A DNA stretch of 64,000 bases, from contig NZ_JAGLCD010000012.1 in assembly GCF_023146395.1 (NCBI RefSeq), positions 62,001-126,000 of the forward strand. The letters are read 5' to 3'. Shown piece by piece: positions 1 through 8,016 of the stretch. The stretch comes from Aeromicrobium sp. Lineage in GTDB: Bacteria > Actinomycetota > Actinomycetes > Propionibacteriales > Nocardioidaceae. The notes under the pieces are model-generated. The model was not told where the DNA came from and ran no database searches. It worked only from the letters and a program-made list of their open reading frames with translations. Position 1 is the first letter of the stretch. The number at the start of each line of letters is the position of its first letter. A program made the translations under genes and the position numbers.

Positions 1-6
1 CGGCGC

Positions 7-588
7 ATGAGGATCCTGCGACCGCTCCTCGCCGTGCTCGCCTGCCTCGCCGTCGTGGCCGGCTGCAGCGGGGCCGGCAACAGCGGGTCGACGGGTGGGT
101 ACGTCAGCTCCGACGGCACCGTCACGGTCGTCGACCCCGACGACCGCGAGAAGCTCCCGGAGCTCTCGGGCACCGATCTCGACGGTGACCCGCTCTCGAC
201 CGACGACTTCACCGGCACCGTCATGGTGATCAACGTCTGGGGCTCGTGGTGCCCGCCGTGCCGCGCGGAGGCGCCCGTGCTCAAGGAGCTCTCGGACGCC
301 TATGCCGACGACGTGCAGTTCCTCGGCATCGTCAATCGCAGCAAGGACGCGGCGGCCGAGGCGTTCAACCAGACCTACGGCATCACCTATCCGAGCTTCT
401 CCGACGAGGGCGGCGGGCTCGAGCTCCGCTTCGTCGACTCCTTGCCGTCCCAGGCCATCCCGACGACGTGGGTCATCGATGCCGAGGGCCGCGTCGCGGC
501 CCGCATCCTCGACGAGGTCGACGCCTCGACGCTCGGCGGCATCATCGACGACCTGCTGGCCGAGTCGGGCGCCGAGGGCGGCTCGTGA
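7..588 (+). CDS. resA: TlpA/ResA-type thiol-disulfide oxidoreductase (lipoprotein)
   Basis: Membrane-anchored thioredoxin-like protein of cytochrome c maturation System II, expected to keep apocytochrome haem-binding cysteines reduced on the outer face of the membrane. Residues 1-20 form a lipoprotein signal ending in the lipobox VAGC (lipidated Cys20). A thioredoxin/AhpC-TSA fold covers about residues 50-185, with the active site WGSWCPPC (Cys82 and Cys85) and the cis-proline context AIPTT. 193 aa is a normal family length. The stop overlaps the GTG of ccdA (GTGA), so the two are translationally coupled, and ccdA, resB and resC follow, which fixes the pathway. The precise partner cytochromes cannot be told from sequence. 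Confidence 0.9.
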   Translation: MRILRPLLAVLACLAVVAGCSGAGNSGSTGGYVSSDGTVTVVDPDDREKLPELSGTDLDGDPLSTDDFTGTVMVINVWGSWCPPCRAEAPVLKELSDAYADDVQFLGIVNRSKDAAAEAFNQTYGITYPSFSDEGGGLELRFVDSLPSQAIPTTWVIDAEGRVAARILDEVDASTLGGIIDDLLAESGAEGGS

Positions 589-1331
589 ACGAGTGGCTCC
601 GCGAGACGGTCCTGTCGGGCTCACTCGTGCTCGCGGTTCCCGTCGCGGTCGTCGCTGGCCTGGTCTCGTTCTTCTCGCCCTGCGTGCTGCCGCTGGTGCC
701 GGGCTACCTCTCCTACGTGTCGGGGGTCGGGGTGCAGGACCTCGACCGGGAGTCGCGGCCCCGGATCGTGCTCGGCGCCGTGCTGTTCGTGGTCGGGTTC
801 TCGGCGATCTTCGTCGCGGGTGGTGCGTTGTTCGGTGCGTTCGGCCTGCGGCTCGCGCAGCACCAGCGCACGTTCTCGATCGTCGCGGGCGTCCTGGTGA
901 TCCTGCTGTCCCTGGTCTTCCTCGGCTTCGGGTCGCGGATGCAGCGGGACCTGCGCATCCACGCCGTGCCCACGGTCGGGGTGGCGATCGCGCCGGTGCT
1001 CGGGGTCTTCTTCGGGCTGGGCTGGCTCCCGTGCATCGGCCCCACCCTGGGCGCCGTGCTGGCCCTGGCTGGCAACGAGGCGACGGCGGGACGTGGCGCG
1101 TTCCTGACCCTGGTCTACTGCCTGGGCCTGGGAGTGCCGTTCGTCCTGGCCGCTCTCGGCTTCGCCCGGTTCGCCCGCACGGCCGGATGGGTGCGTCGGC
1201 ACCAGCGCGGGTTCCAGGTCGCCGGCGGTCTACTACTCTTTGTCGTAGGTGTCATGCTCGTGACGGGCCTGTGGGACGCGATCATCGCCGACCTCCAGTC
1301 GTGGGCCGGCGGATTCAGCACCGCCCTGTGA
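585..1331 (+). CDS. ccdA: Cytochrome c biogenesis protein CcdA
   Basis: Polytopic membrane protein that carries reducing equivalents from cytoplasmic thioredoxin to the extracytoplasmic ResA. 248 aa with about six hydrophobic helices. The two hallmark cysteines sit next to prolines in helices 1 and 4: FFSPCVLPLVPGYLSY (Cys33) and GWLPCIGPTLGAVLA (Cys150). I chose the GTG at 585, inside the resA stop, because the upstream part of the open frame is Arg-rich read-through of resA and the first helix begins soon after 585. The gene is second in the resA-ccdA-resB-resC operon. The family assignment is secure. Confidence 0.92.
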   Translation: MNEWLRETVLSGSLVLAVPVAVVAGLVSFFSPCVLPLVPGYLSYVSGVGVQDLDRESRPRIVLGAVLFVVGFSAIFVAGGALFGAFGLRLAQHQRTFSIVAGVLVILLSLVFLGFGSRMQRDLRIHAVPTVGVAIAPVLGVFFGLGWLPCIGPTLGAVLALAGNEATAGRGAFLTLVYCLGLGVPFVLAALGFARFARTAGWVRRHQRGFQVAGGLLLFVVGVMLVTGLWDAIIADLQSWAGGFSTAL

Positions 1332-1344
1332 GAGCAGTGACCAC

Positions 1345-2958
1345 GTGAGCAACGATCGGGACAAGGACGGCCGGGTGAGCAAGCGCGACCGCACGACGGC
1401 GACGGCACCGGCGCTCGGGACCCGCGAGTTCCTGCGGTGGATGTGGACGCAGCTCACCTCGATGCGCACGGCCCTGCTGCTGCTGCTGCTGCTCGCCGTG
1501 GCGTCCCTGCCCGGGTCGTTCGTGCCGCAGCGCGGGGTCGACGCGCGGGCCGTCGAGGCCTTCCGCCTGCGTCATCCCGACCTGTCACCGTGGCTCGAGA
1601 AGCTCGGGGCGTTCAACGTCTACGCGTCCCCCTGGTTCAGCGCGATCTACCTGCTGCTGATGGTCTCGCTGATCGGGTGCATCCTGCCGCGCTCCCGCGT
1701 CTACTGGCGGGCCCTGCGCGCTCGGCCGCCCCAGGCGCCGCGTCGCTTCGACCGGCTGCCGGCCTCCGGCACGTTCGAGACCACGGCCGACGTCGACACC
1801 GTGCTCGCCGCGGCGCGCCGGGTCGTGGGCCGGGCCCGCGTCGACGTCGTGACCGACGACGGCGGCGGCCGCGGCGAGCTGCGCTCCGAGCGCGGGTACC
1901 TGCGCGAGCTCGGCAACCTCGTGTTCCACGTCAGCGTCGTCGTCGTGCTGGTCGGCGTGGCCATCGGCTCGCTGCTGGGATACCGCGGCGCCGTCATCGT
2001 GACGGAGGGCGACCGCTTCTCCAACGTCCTGACCCAGTACGACGAGTTCACGTCCGGCACGTGGTTCGACCCTGACAGCCTGCCGCCGTTCTCGCTCGAG
2101 CTCGACGACCTGATCGCCGAGTTCGACGTCAGCGACGGTCCGCAGCGGGGTGCGCCGCGCCTGTTCCAGGCCGACGGCACGTTCGTCGAGGGCCTCGACG
2201 GCGACGACCAGGACTACTCGATCCGGGTCAACCACCCGCTCTCGATCGGCTCGACCGACATCTTCCTCGTCGGGCAGGGCTATTCGCCCGTCATCCGGGT
2301 CACCGACCCGTCCGGCACGGTCGTGTTCGACGAGGCCGTGCCGTTTTTGCCCGAGGACGCCACGTACACCTCCGGGGGCGTCGTCAAGGTGCCCGACATC
2401 AGCCCCGAGCAGCTCGGACTGCAGGGCTTCTTCCTGCCCACCGCGGCGCGCACGTCGGACGATGCGGCCTCGATCTCGCTCTTCCCGGCCGCCGCGAACC
2501 CGTACGTCGCGCTGCAGGCGTGGACGGGCGACCTGGGCCTGGACGACGGCACGCCGCAGTCGGTCTACGTCCTCGACACGAGCAGGATGACGCAGGTGCT
2601 GGACGAGGACGGCAACCCCTTCCGCATCGAGCTGCAGCCCGGGCAGACGAGCACGCTGCCCGACGGCACGACCGTGGAGTTCACCGAGCTGCGCCAGTTC
2701 GCCCGGTTCCAGATCAGCTCCTCGCCGCTCGCGGGCCTGCCGCTCGGCGGGGTCGCGGTCGGGCTCGGCGGGCTGATCCTCTCGTTGTTCGTCCGCCCCC
2801 GCCGCACGTGGGTGCGTGCCGTCTCGGACGGCTCGCGTACCGTGGTGGAGGCTGCCGCGCTCGACCGCGTCCCGCGCGACGACCTGCCGGACGACCTGAC
2901 GTCCTTCATCGACCGTCTCCGTGACGAGCTCGAGCCCCAGGAGAAGAAGACCCCATGA
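1345..2958 (+). CDS. resB: Cytochrome c biogenesis protein ResB (System II haem lyase subunit)
   Basis: ResB/Ccs1 membrane subunit which, with ResC, exports haem and attaches it to apocytochrome c. 537 aa. Three hydrophobic helices lie in the first 215 residues (TALLLLLLLAVASLPG; IYLLLMVSLIGCIL; LVFHVSVVVVLVGVAIGSLLG). A large extracytoplasmic domain follows, then a last helix near residue 470 (LPLGGVAVGLGGLILSLF) and a charged cytoplasmic tail. The GTG start lies 13 bases after the ccdA stop. The stop overlaps the resC ATG (ATGA), as expected for a tightly coupled complex. Length and topology match actinobacterial ResB. Confidence 0.9.
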   Translation: MSNDRDKDGRVSKRDRTTATAPALGTREFLRWMWTQLTSMRTALLLLLLLAVASLPGSFVPQRGVDARAVEAFRLRHPDLSPWLEKLGAFNVYASPWFSAIYLLLMVSLIGCILPRSRVYWRALRARPPQAPRRFDRLPASGTFETTADVDTVLAAARRVVGRARVDVVTDDGGGRGELRSERGYLRELGNLVFHVSVVVVLVGVAIGSLLGYRGAVIVTEGDRFSNVLTQYDEFTSGTWFDPDSLPPFSLELDDLIAEFDVSDGPQRGAPRLFQADGTFVEGLDGDDQDYSIRVNHPLSIGSTDIFLVGQGYSPVIRVTDPSGTVVFDEAVPFLPEDATYTSGGVVKVPDISPEQLGLQGFFLPTAARTSDDAASISLFPAAANPYVALQAWTGDLGLDDGTPQSVYVLDTSRMTQVLDEDGNPFRIELQPGQTSTLPDGTTVEFTELRQFARFQISSSPLAGLPLGGVAVGLGGLILSLFVRPRRTWVRAVSDGSRTVVEAAALDRVPRDDLPDDLTSFIDRLRDELEPQEKKTP

Positions 2959-3899
2959 CCCTCGCCGACTACGCCGAGTTCTCGAACTACGCCGTCGCCT
3001 CGGGCACCGTCGTGCTCGCGCTGGCGTTCCTCGCCCACCTGGGTGAGCTGCTCTTCGTCCGCCAGGAGGCCGTCGAGCCTGTCGCCGCAGCGGCCGGTTC
3101 CGGCGCGCCCGGGACGGTCGCCGTGGCCCCGCCGGAGGACGACGACGTCCCCCCGCGCAGCGCGGTCCTCAGCCGGGTCGGCGTGGCGCTCACGGTCGTC
3201 GCCACCGGTCTGCTGGTCGCCGGTGTCGTGACCCGCGCGCTCGCCTCGCAGCGCGTGCCGTGGGGCAACATGTACGAGTTCGGGCTCACGGGGGTCTCGA
3301 TCGCCCTGGTCGTGTACCTCGTGCTCGTCCGCATCACGTCGGTGCAGTGGATCGCCCCGCTCGTGACCGGCTTCGGTCTGGCGATCCTCGGACTGGCCTG
3401 GTCGGCCTACGTCCCCGCCGGTCCGCTCGTTCCGGCACTGCACTCCTACTGGCTCGTGATCCACGTCGCCGCCGTCATGATCGCCGGTGCGCTGTTCCTC
3501 GTGGGCGCCTCGGCGTCGCTGCTCTACCTGCTCAAGGAGCGGGCCGAGAACCGGGGCGCAGTCGGTCCGATCCTGCGCCGCGTGCCGACGATCGCCGCGA
3601 TGGACCGCCTGGCCTACCGCACGCACGCGGTCGGCTTCGTGCTCTGGACGTTCGGCGCACTGATCGCCGGGCCGATCTGGGCGCACTACGCGTGGGGCCG
3701 CTACTGGGGCTGGGACCCCAAGGAGGTCTGGGCCTTCGTCACGTGGGTCGTTTACGCCGGCTACCTGCACGCCCGGGCCACGGCCGGCTGGAAGGGTCGC
3801 CGGGCCGCGGTCATCGCCCTGCTCGGCTTCGCGACGTTCCTGTTCAGCTACTACGGCGTCAACATCTTCGTCCCGGGTCTGCACTCGTACGCCAAGTGA
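2955..3899 (+). CDS. resC: Cytochrome c biogenesis protein ResC/CcsB (haem-handling subunit)
   Basis: Haem-handling-protein family membrane subunit of the System II cytochrome c synthase. 314 aa with about eight hydrophobic segments. The diagnostic tryptophan-rich WWD motif is intact: WGRYWGWDPKEVW at about residues 247-259, just before the last helices. Conserved histidines that would ligate haem are present in HSYWLVIHVAA and in the C-terminal LHSYAK. It starts on the ATG that overlaps the resB stop. This is the last gene of the four-gene maturation operon; repeat-containing non-coding DNA follows. Confidence 0.92.
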   Translation: MTLADYAEFSNYAVASGTVVLALAFLAHLGELLFVRQEAVEPVAAAAGSGAPGTVAVAPPEDDDVPPRSAVLSRVGVALTVVATGLLVAGVVTRALASQRVPWGNMYEFGLTGVSIALVVYLVLVRITSVQWIAPLVTGFGLAILGLAWSAYVPAGPLVPALHSYWLVIHVAAVMIAGALFLVGASASLLYLLKERAENRGAVGPILRRVPTIAAMDRLAYRTHAVGFVLWTFGALIAGPIWAHYAWGRYWGWDPKEVWAFVTWVVYAGYLHARATAGWKGRRAAVIALLGFATFLFSYYGVNIFVPGLHSYAK

Positions 3900-3987
3900 G
3901 CTGACGTCGCCAGTCTGACGGACCAGCGGCATGGGCCGCAGCAGGTCGGCCAGGCGAGGCGACGACCGCGCTGAGCCCCCACGACCA

Positions 3988-4065
3988 GGGGGCGGTGAGT
4001 TGTCCGCCATCAGCGGTGAGTCATCCACCCTCTGACGCCTCGTACGGTGGAACACTCACCGCCCC
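3988..4065. repeat. GGCGGTGAGT-family inverted repeat, copy 1
   Basis: Intergenic dyad after resC. The left arm contains GGGGCGGTGAGTT (3988-4001) and the right arm AACACTCACCGCCCC (4051-4065), with a second forward half-copy (GCGGTGAGTCATCCACC) inside. A lead sequence ACCAGCGGC lies upstream near 3922. Related copies lie at 7953-8005 and 38197-38343, each also downstream of a plus-strand stop codon. The 262-base gap between resC and the next gene holds nothing else that I can interpret. Confidence 0.7.
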
Positions 4066-4148
4066 TACCGGCGTCCTGGTCCGTGCTGTTGCTCTGCCAC
4101 CGTTCGATGTCCGACTTTCGGCGGACGCGGGCCGGTGCCCCGTGCCGA

Positions 4149-4154
4149 TAGCGT
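4149..4154 (+). promoter_or_regulatory. Leaderless-type -10 box (TAGCGT)
   Basis: TAGCGT lies 7 bases before the ATG at 4162 and fits the actinobacterial TANNNT -10 consensus. Transcription would begin at or next to the start codon. This supports 4162 rather than the upstream GTG at 4135 as the start of the ABC ATPase. Confidence 0.55.
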
Positions 4155-4161
4155 CGGCACC

Positions 4162-5064
4162 ATGGGAGTCCAGATCGAGGTCGACCAGCTGACGATGCGC
4201 TACGGCGACGTCACGGCGGTCGACGGCATCAGCTTCACGGTCGCGCCGGGCGAGTTCTTCGGTCTGCTCGGGCCGAACGGGGCGGGCAAGACCACCACGC
4301 TCGAGACGATCGAGGGTCTGCGCAGCCCCACCAGTGGCCGCGTGAGCGTCGCGGGCCGCGACCCGGCCCGGCGTGAGCCCGACCTGCAGCGTCGCATCGG
4401 GGTGCAGCTGCAGTCGTCGGCGTTCTTCGAACGGCTCACCGCGGTCGAGCAGCTGCAGACGTTCGGCGCGATCTACGGCGTCCCGGCCGCACGGCTCGAC
4501 GAGCTCCTGGAGCAGGTCGGCCTGACCGAGAAGGCCACGGCCCAGGTCGAGGACCTCTCCGGTGGCCAGAAGCAGCGGCTCTCGATCGCGTGTGCCCTGG
4601 TGCATGATCCCGACGTCGTGTTCCTCGACGAGCCCACGGCGGCGCTCGACCCCCAGGCCCGGCGCAACCTGTGGGACGTCCTGCGCGGCATCAACGACTC
4701 CGGTCGCACGGTCGTGCTCACGACGCACTACATGGAGGAGGCCGAGGAGCTCTGCGACCGGGTCGCGATCGTCGACCACGGCCGTCTCCTCGAGCTCGAC
4801 ACCCCGGGTGCGCTGATCCGCAAGCTCGACGCCGCGACCCGGATCGGGCTCGCGGCCGAGGCCATCGCGCTGGAGGACGCACGGGGGCTGCCCGGCGCGG
4901 AGTCGGTCAGGCTCGACGGCTCGGGTCTGGTCATCCAGACGCGCGAGCCCGCCACGGTCCTGGCCGAGCTCGGACGCCGGGAGGCCCTCGAGGGCCTCAG
5001 CGTCAGCAAGGGCACGCTGGAGGACGTCTTCCTCGACCTGACCGGACGGGAGTACCGCGCATGA
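4162..5064 (+). CDS. ABC transporter ATP-binding protein (DrrA/CcmA-like)
   Basis: Nucleotide-binding subunit of a two-gene ABC-2 exporter. 300 aa. Walker A GPNGAGKTT is at residues 37-45, the Q-loop region is near LQSSAFF, the signature is LSGGQKQRLS, Walker B is VVFLDEPTAALDP, and the H-loop is TTHYMEEAEEL. About 90 residues after the ATPase core resemble the C-terminal domain of DrrA-type drug and lipid exporters. The stop overlaps the permease ATG (ATGA). Substrate unknown: DrrAB-like pairs carry antibiotics or lipids, and nothing nearby identifies the cargo. It is not adjacent to the mce operon and lacks the context expected of the Mce ATPase. Confidence 0.88.
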   Translation: MGVQIEVDQLTMRYGDVTAVDGISFTVAPGEFFGLLGPNGAGKTTTLETIEGLRSPTSGRVSVAGRDPARREPDLQRRIGVQLQSSAFFERLTAVEQLQTFGAIYGVPAARLDELLEQVGLTEKATAQVEDLSGGQKQRLSIACALVHDPDVVFLDEPTAALDPQARRNLWDVLRGINDSGRTVVLTTHYMEEAEELCDRVAIVDHGRLLELDTPGALIRKLDAATRIGLAAEAIALEDARGLPGAESVRLDGSGLVIQTREPATVLAELGRREALEGLSVSKGTLEDVFLDLTGREYRA

Positions 5065-6224
5065 GCACCGAGACCGAGCCCGAGACGGGCACCAGCACGG
5101 CGGCGCCGGACCGGAGCGGTTCCTCCACGGGAGCCGGTGACGCGCGGGCGGCCCGGCCCCTGAAGGCGCTCACCCTCGCGATGTTCAAGGGCTTCGTGCG
5201 CGACCGCATGACCCTGTTCTGGGCCATCGCCTTCCCCCTGATGTTCCTGGTGCTGTTCGGCGGCATCTTCACCGACCAGGGTCAGTCGAGGCCGGCCGAC
5301 GTCATCGTGGTCGGGGACGTCTCGGTCATCGACGACGCACCGACGCAGGCGCGCGAGGCCATCGACCGTGCCATCGCGATCACGCGCGAGGACGATCTCG
5401 ACGCCGCGCTGGCGAAGGTCCGCGACGGTGACGCCACGGCGGTCGTCACGGAGGAGGGCGGCGAGGTCACGGTGCGCTACTCGGCTGCCGACGCGGTGGC
5501 CGGTGCGCAGATCCAGGGGGTCATGCAGGCGATCGTGCAGCAGGCCAACACGGCGGTCTACCAGCAGGCCACGGGCGAGCCGCCGGCCTTCACGTTCACC
5601 GCCAGCCAGGTGGAGGACGAGTCCCTCCAGGCCATCCAGTACGTCACGCCGAGCCTGCTCGGCTGGGCCGTCGCGATGAGTGCGACCTTCGGCGCAGCGG
5701 CCAATCTCGTGATGTGGCGCAAGAGCGGACTGCTGCGGCGACTCCGGCTCGCCCCGGTTCGCACGAGCTCGGTCGTGCTCGCACGCGTCGGCGTGAGCCT
5801 GGTGATCGCGCTCGTGCAGGCGGTCATCTTCATCGGTCTGGGCGTCGGCGCGTTCGGTCTGCAGCTCTCGGGGTGGTGGCCGCTCGTGGTGCCGCTCCTG
5901 CTCGCCGGCACGCTGGCCTTCCTCTCGATCGGCATGCTCGCGGGTGCGGTCTCGAAGACCGAGGAGGGTGCCATCGGTCTGGCCAACTTCATCGTGCTGC
6001 CGATGGCGTTCCTGTCCGGCTCGTTCTTCCCGCTGGACGGGGCACCTGCGTGGCTCCGTGCGGTCAGCAACGCCCTGCCGCTCAAGCACCTCAACCAGGG
6101 CATGCTCGACGTCATGGTGCGCGAACAGGGTCCGTCGGCGATCGTGCTGCCGATCGTGATCCTGCTCGGCTTCGCCGCCGTGTTCGCCACGATCTCGGCG
6201 CGCCTGTTCCGCTGGGAGGCGTGA
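5061..6224 (+). CDS. ABC-2 type transporter permease
   Basis: Membrane subunit partner of the preceding ATPase. 387 aa. A hydrophilic, Thr/Glu-rich N-terminus of about 35 residues precedes the first helix (MTLFWAIAFPLMFLVLFGGIF). An extracytoplasmic domain of about 150 residues follows, then five more helices in the C-terminal half, the ABC-2 (DrrB/NodJ) arrangement. The ATG at 5061 overlaps the ATPase stop. The pair most likely works as an exporter in a 2+2 subunit form; the substrate is not known. Confidence 0.85.
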   Translation: MSTETEPETGTSTAAPDRSGSSTGAGDARAARPLKALTLAMFKGFVRDRMTLFWAIAFPLMFLVLFGGIFTDQGQSRPADVIVVGDVSVIDDAPTQAREAIDRAIAITREDDLDAALAKVRDGDATAVVTEEGGEVTVRYSAADAVAGAQIQGVMQAIVQQANTAVYQQATGEPPAFTFTASQVEDESLQAIQYVTPSLLGWAVAMSATFGAAANLVMWRKSGLLRRLRLAPVRTSSVVLARVGVSLVIALVQAVIFIGLGVGAFGLQLSGWWPLVVPLLLAGTLAFLSIGMLAGAVSKTEEGAIGLANFIVLPMAFLSGSFFPLDGAPAWLRAVSNALPLKHLNQGMLDVMVREQGPSAIVLPIVILLGFAAVFATISARLFRWEA

Positions 6225-6242
6225 CCCCAGGCGCTCAGTCCG

Positions 6243-6265
6243 GCGGCATCGAGCTCAGATGCCGC
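6243..6265. terminator. Short dyad between convergent genes
   Basis: GCGGCATC (6243-6250) pairs with GATGCCGC (6258-6265) around a 7-base loop, overlapping the 3' end of the minus-strand PLDc_N gene. The position between convergent stop codons suits a bidirectional terminator. There is no T-tract, so the call is weak. Confidence 0.35.
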
Positions 6266-6509
6266 GGAGGTAGTCGGGGTCGTCGTCGGGGCCGCGCGGC
6301 GGACGCGGACCGCGGCCGGGCCCGGGACGCAGGCGCTTGGTGCCGGCGAAGATCCAGGCCAGCGCTCCGAGCACCGGCACGATCACGATGAGGAGGAGCC
6401 ACACGGGCTTGGGCAGGAGCTTGACCTGGGAGCGCGGCGTCGCCGCGGCGTCGAAGATGGCGTAGATGACGAGCACGATCGCGACGCCCGCCAGGATGAA
6501 CTTGCCCAT
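6255..6509 (-). CDS. Small PLDc_N-domain membrane protein
   Basis: 84-aa protein with two hydrophobic helices (residues 4-23 and 37-56) and an Arg/Pro/Gly-rich acidic tail ending DDDPDYLRGI. It matches the PLDc_N (phospholipase D nuclease N-terminal) membrane domain common in actinobacteria; there is no catalytic HKD motif, so it is not itself a nuclease. The ATG at 6509 is preceded by a TACGGT box, which supports the short form over longer in-frame starts. It is divergent from the DUF4229 gene. Function unknown. Confidence 0.78.
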   Translation of the reverse strand: MGKFILAGVAIVLVIYAIFDAAATPRSQVKLLPKPVWLLLIVIVPVLGALAWIFAGTKRLRPGPGRGPRPPRGPDDDPDYLRGI

Positions 6510-6516
6510 GGCGCAC

Positions 6517-6522
6517 ACCGTA
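6517..6522 (-). promoter_or_regulatory. Leaderless-type -10 box (TACGGT)
   Basis: On the minus strand TACGGT lies 7 bases before the ATG at 6509, as expected for a leaderless transcript of the PLDc_N gene. Confidence 0.5.
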
Positions 6523-6563
6523 GCGAATCGGCCCAGCGATTCGGCCGTTGCGCGCAGGCTGAC

Positions 6564-6569
6564 TACGCT
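6564..6569 (+). promoter_or_regulatory. Leaderless-type -10 box (TACGCT)
   Basis: TACGCT lies 6 bases before the ATG at 6576 of the DUF4229 gene. Together with the box at 6517-6522 it makes a compact divergent promoter pair. Confidence 0.5.
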
Positions 6570-6575
6570 GGCGTC

Positions 6576-6848
6576 ATGTCGCCGTTCTGGACCTACACGC
6601 TTGCCCGACTCGGACTCCTCGCCGGCACGTACGCCGTGCTCGCGGGTGTCGGGTTCGGATTCGGCCTGCTGGAGTTCAGCGAGATGACCAACCTGGTCGT
6701 CGTGTTCGTCGCGATGGTCGTGTCGTCGGCCCTGGGATTCGTGCTCCTGACCCGCCAGCGCGAGGCGCTCGCGCTGCAGGTCCAGGAGCGGGCGGAGAAG
6801 ATCTCCGCCCGCATCGAGGAGTCGCGCAGTGCCGAAGACGTCGACTGA
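6576..6848 (+). CDS. DUF4229-type small membrane protein
   Basis: 90-aa protein with two helices (about residues 11-32 and 38-58), then a charged amphipathic tail ([21 protein letters not shown]) likely to form a coiled coil. It resembles the actinobacterial DUF4229 family often found beside menaquinone genes, as here with menA nearby. Its 3' end overlaps the start of the next gene by 20 bases, so the two are probably co-translated. Function unknown. Confidence 0.75.
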   Translation: MSPFWTYTLARLGLLAGTYAVLAGVGFGFGLLEFSEMTNLVVVFVAMVVSSALGFVLLTRQREALALQVQERAEKISARIEESRSAEDVD

Positions 6849-7905
6849 GCAGCGGGCCTGGATCGCCGAGGCGGTCCGGGTCGTCGAGGCCGATGCGAAT
6901 CGCAGCGCCGACACCCACCTGCACGCCGTCGCCCTGCCCACGGCGGGCGTCGATCTCTACCTGAAGGACGAGTCGGTCCACCCGACCGGCAGCCTCAAGC
7001 ACCGGCTCGCCCGGTCGTTGTTCCTCTACGCGATCTGCAACGGCTGGCTCGGACCCGGCTCGACGGTGGTCGAGGCGTCCAGCGGATCGACGGCCGTCAG
7101 CGAGGCGTACTTCGCCCGGCTCCTGGGGTTGCCGTTCGTCGCCGTGATGCCGCGCTCGACGAGCCGGGAGAAGGTCGCGCTGATCGAGTGGCACGGGGGC
7201 CGCTGCCACTTCGTGGAGTCCGCTTCCGACACCTACGACGAGGCCCGTCGACTCGCGGCCGAGTGCGGCGGTCACTACATGGACCAGTTCACGTTCGCCG
7301 AGCGCGCCACGGACTGGCGGGGCAACAACAACATCGCCGAGTCGATCTTCGAGCAGATGGCGGCCGAGTCCCACCCCGTGCCGACCTGGATCGTGGTCGG
7401 CGCCGGCACAGGAGGAACCTCGGCCACGATCGGCCGGTACGTGCGCTACCGCCGCCACGACACGCGGATCCTCGTGGCCGACCCGGAGGGTTCGGCCTTC
7501 CACGCCGGGTGGGCTGCCGACTCCTCCGACGTCGTCACGACCACGACGTCACGGATCGAGGGCATCGGCCGCCCGCGCATCGAGCCGTCCTTCGTCGGCG
7601 GCGTCATCGACGACATGCTGCAGGTGCCCGACGGGGCCTCGCTCGCGGCGATGGCCTGGACGTCGGCGCGGCTCGGTCGAGAGGTCGGGCCCTCCACCGG
7701 CACCAACGTGTGGGCCTCGCTCGTGCTCGCGACGCGCATGGCCGAGGCAGGGGAGTCGGGCAGCATCGTGTCGCTGCTGTGCGACGGGGGCGAGCGCTAC
7801 CGGGCCAGCCACGCCGACCCCGCCTGGGTCACGGCCCAGGGCATCGACCCCGCCCCGTTCGCGGACCAGCTCGCGACCTACGACGCCACCGGTCGGTTGG
7901 CCTGA
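6829..7905 (+). CDS. PLP-dependent cysteine synthase-fold enzyme, Cds1-like cysteine desulfhydrase
   Basis: Fold-type II PLP enzyme of 358 aa. The cofactor lysine is Lys57 in PTGSLKHR, the substrate loop is [13 protein letters not shown], and the phosphate-binding glycine loop is [14 protein letters not shown]. The N-terminal [11 protein letters not shown] stretch and the motifs resemble mycobacterial Cds1, an L-cysteine desulfhydrase releasing H2S, pyruvate and ammonia, rather than CysK/CysM. The specific activity is inferred from family resemblance and not provable here. The GTG start lies inside the DUF4229 gene; a later start would lose the conserved N-terminus. GGCGGTGAGT-family repeat DNA follows its stop. 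Confidence 0.78.
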   Translation: MPKTSTEQRAWIAEAVRVVEADANRSADTHLHAVALPTAGVDLYLKDESVHPTGSLKHRLARSLFLYAICNGWLGPGSTVVEASSGSTAVSEAYFARLLGLPFVAVMPRSTSREKVALIEWHGGRCHFVESASDTYDEARRLAAECGGHYMDQFTFAERATDWRGNNNIAESIFEQMAAESHPVPTWIVVGAGTGGTSATIGRYVRYRRHDTRILVADPEGSAFHAGWAADSSDVVTTTTSRIEGIGRPRIEPSFVGGVIDDMLQVPDGASLAAMAWTSARLGREVGPSTGTNVWASLVLATRMAEAGESGSIVSLLCDGGERYRASHADPAWVTAQGIDPAPFADQLATYDATGRLA

Positions 7906-7952
7906 CTCCGTCGTTCTGGGTGAGCGACCAGCGGCCACGGCTCCTCGACGCT

Positions 7953-8005
7953 GGCGGTGAGCACCCAACCTCACCCGCGGCTCAGAGGGTTGCTGATTCA
8001 CCGCC
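7953..8005. repeat. GGCGGTGAGT-family inverted repeat, copy 2
   Basis: The left arm GGCGGTGAGCACCCAACC (7953-7970) and right arm GGGTTGCTGATTCACCGCC (7987-8005) form an imperfect dyad, preceded by the lead ACCAGCGGCCACGG at 7928-7941. It lies between the convergent Cds1-like gene and menA and could act as a bidirectional terminator. Confidence 0.7.
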
Positions 8006-8016
8006 CTCTCGGTGCG

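Noticed and set aside
2565-4055. 496-codon open frame on the minus strand antisense to resB-resC
   Set aside because: Composition is Arg/Asp/Gly-rich with no domain, and it opposes two well-defined genes; a typical shadow of high-GC codon bias.
4162-5064. Candidate MceG ATPase for the mce operon
   Set aside because: It is coupled to its own ABC-2 permease, has a DrrA-like C-terminal region, and is 34 kb from mce.
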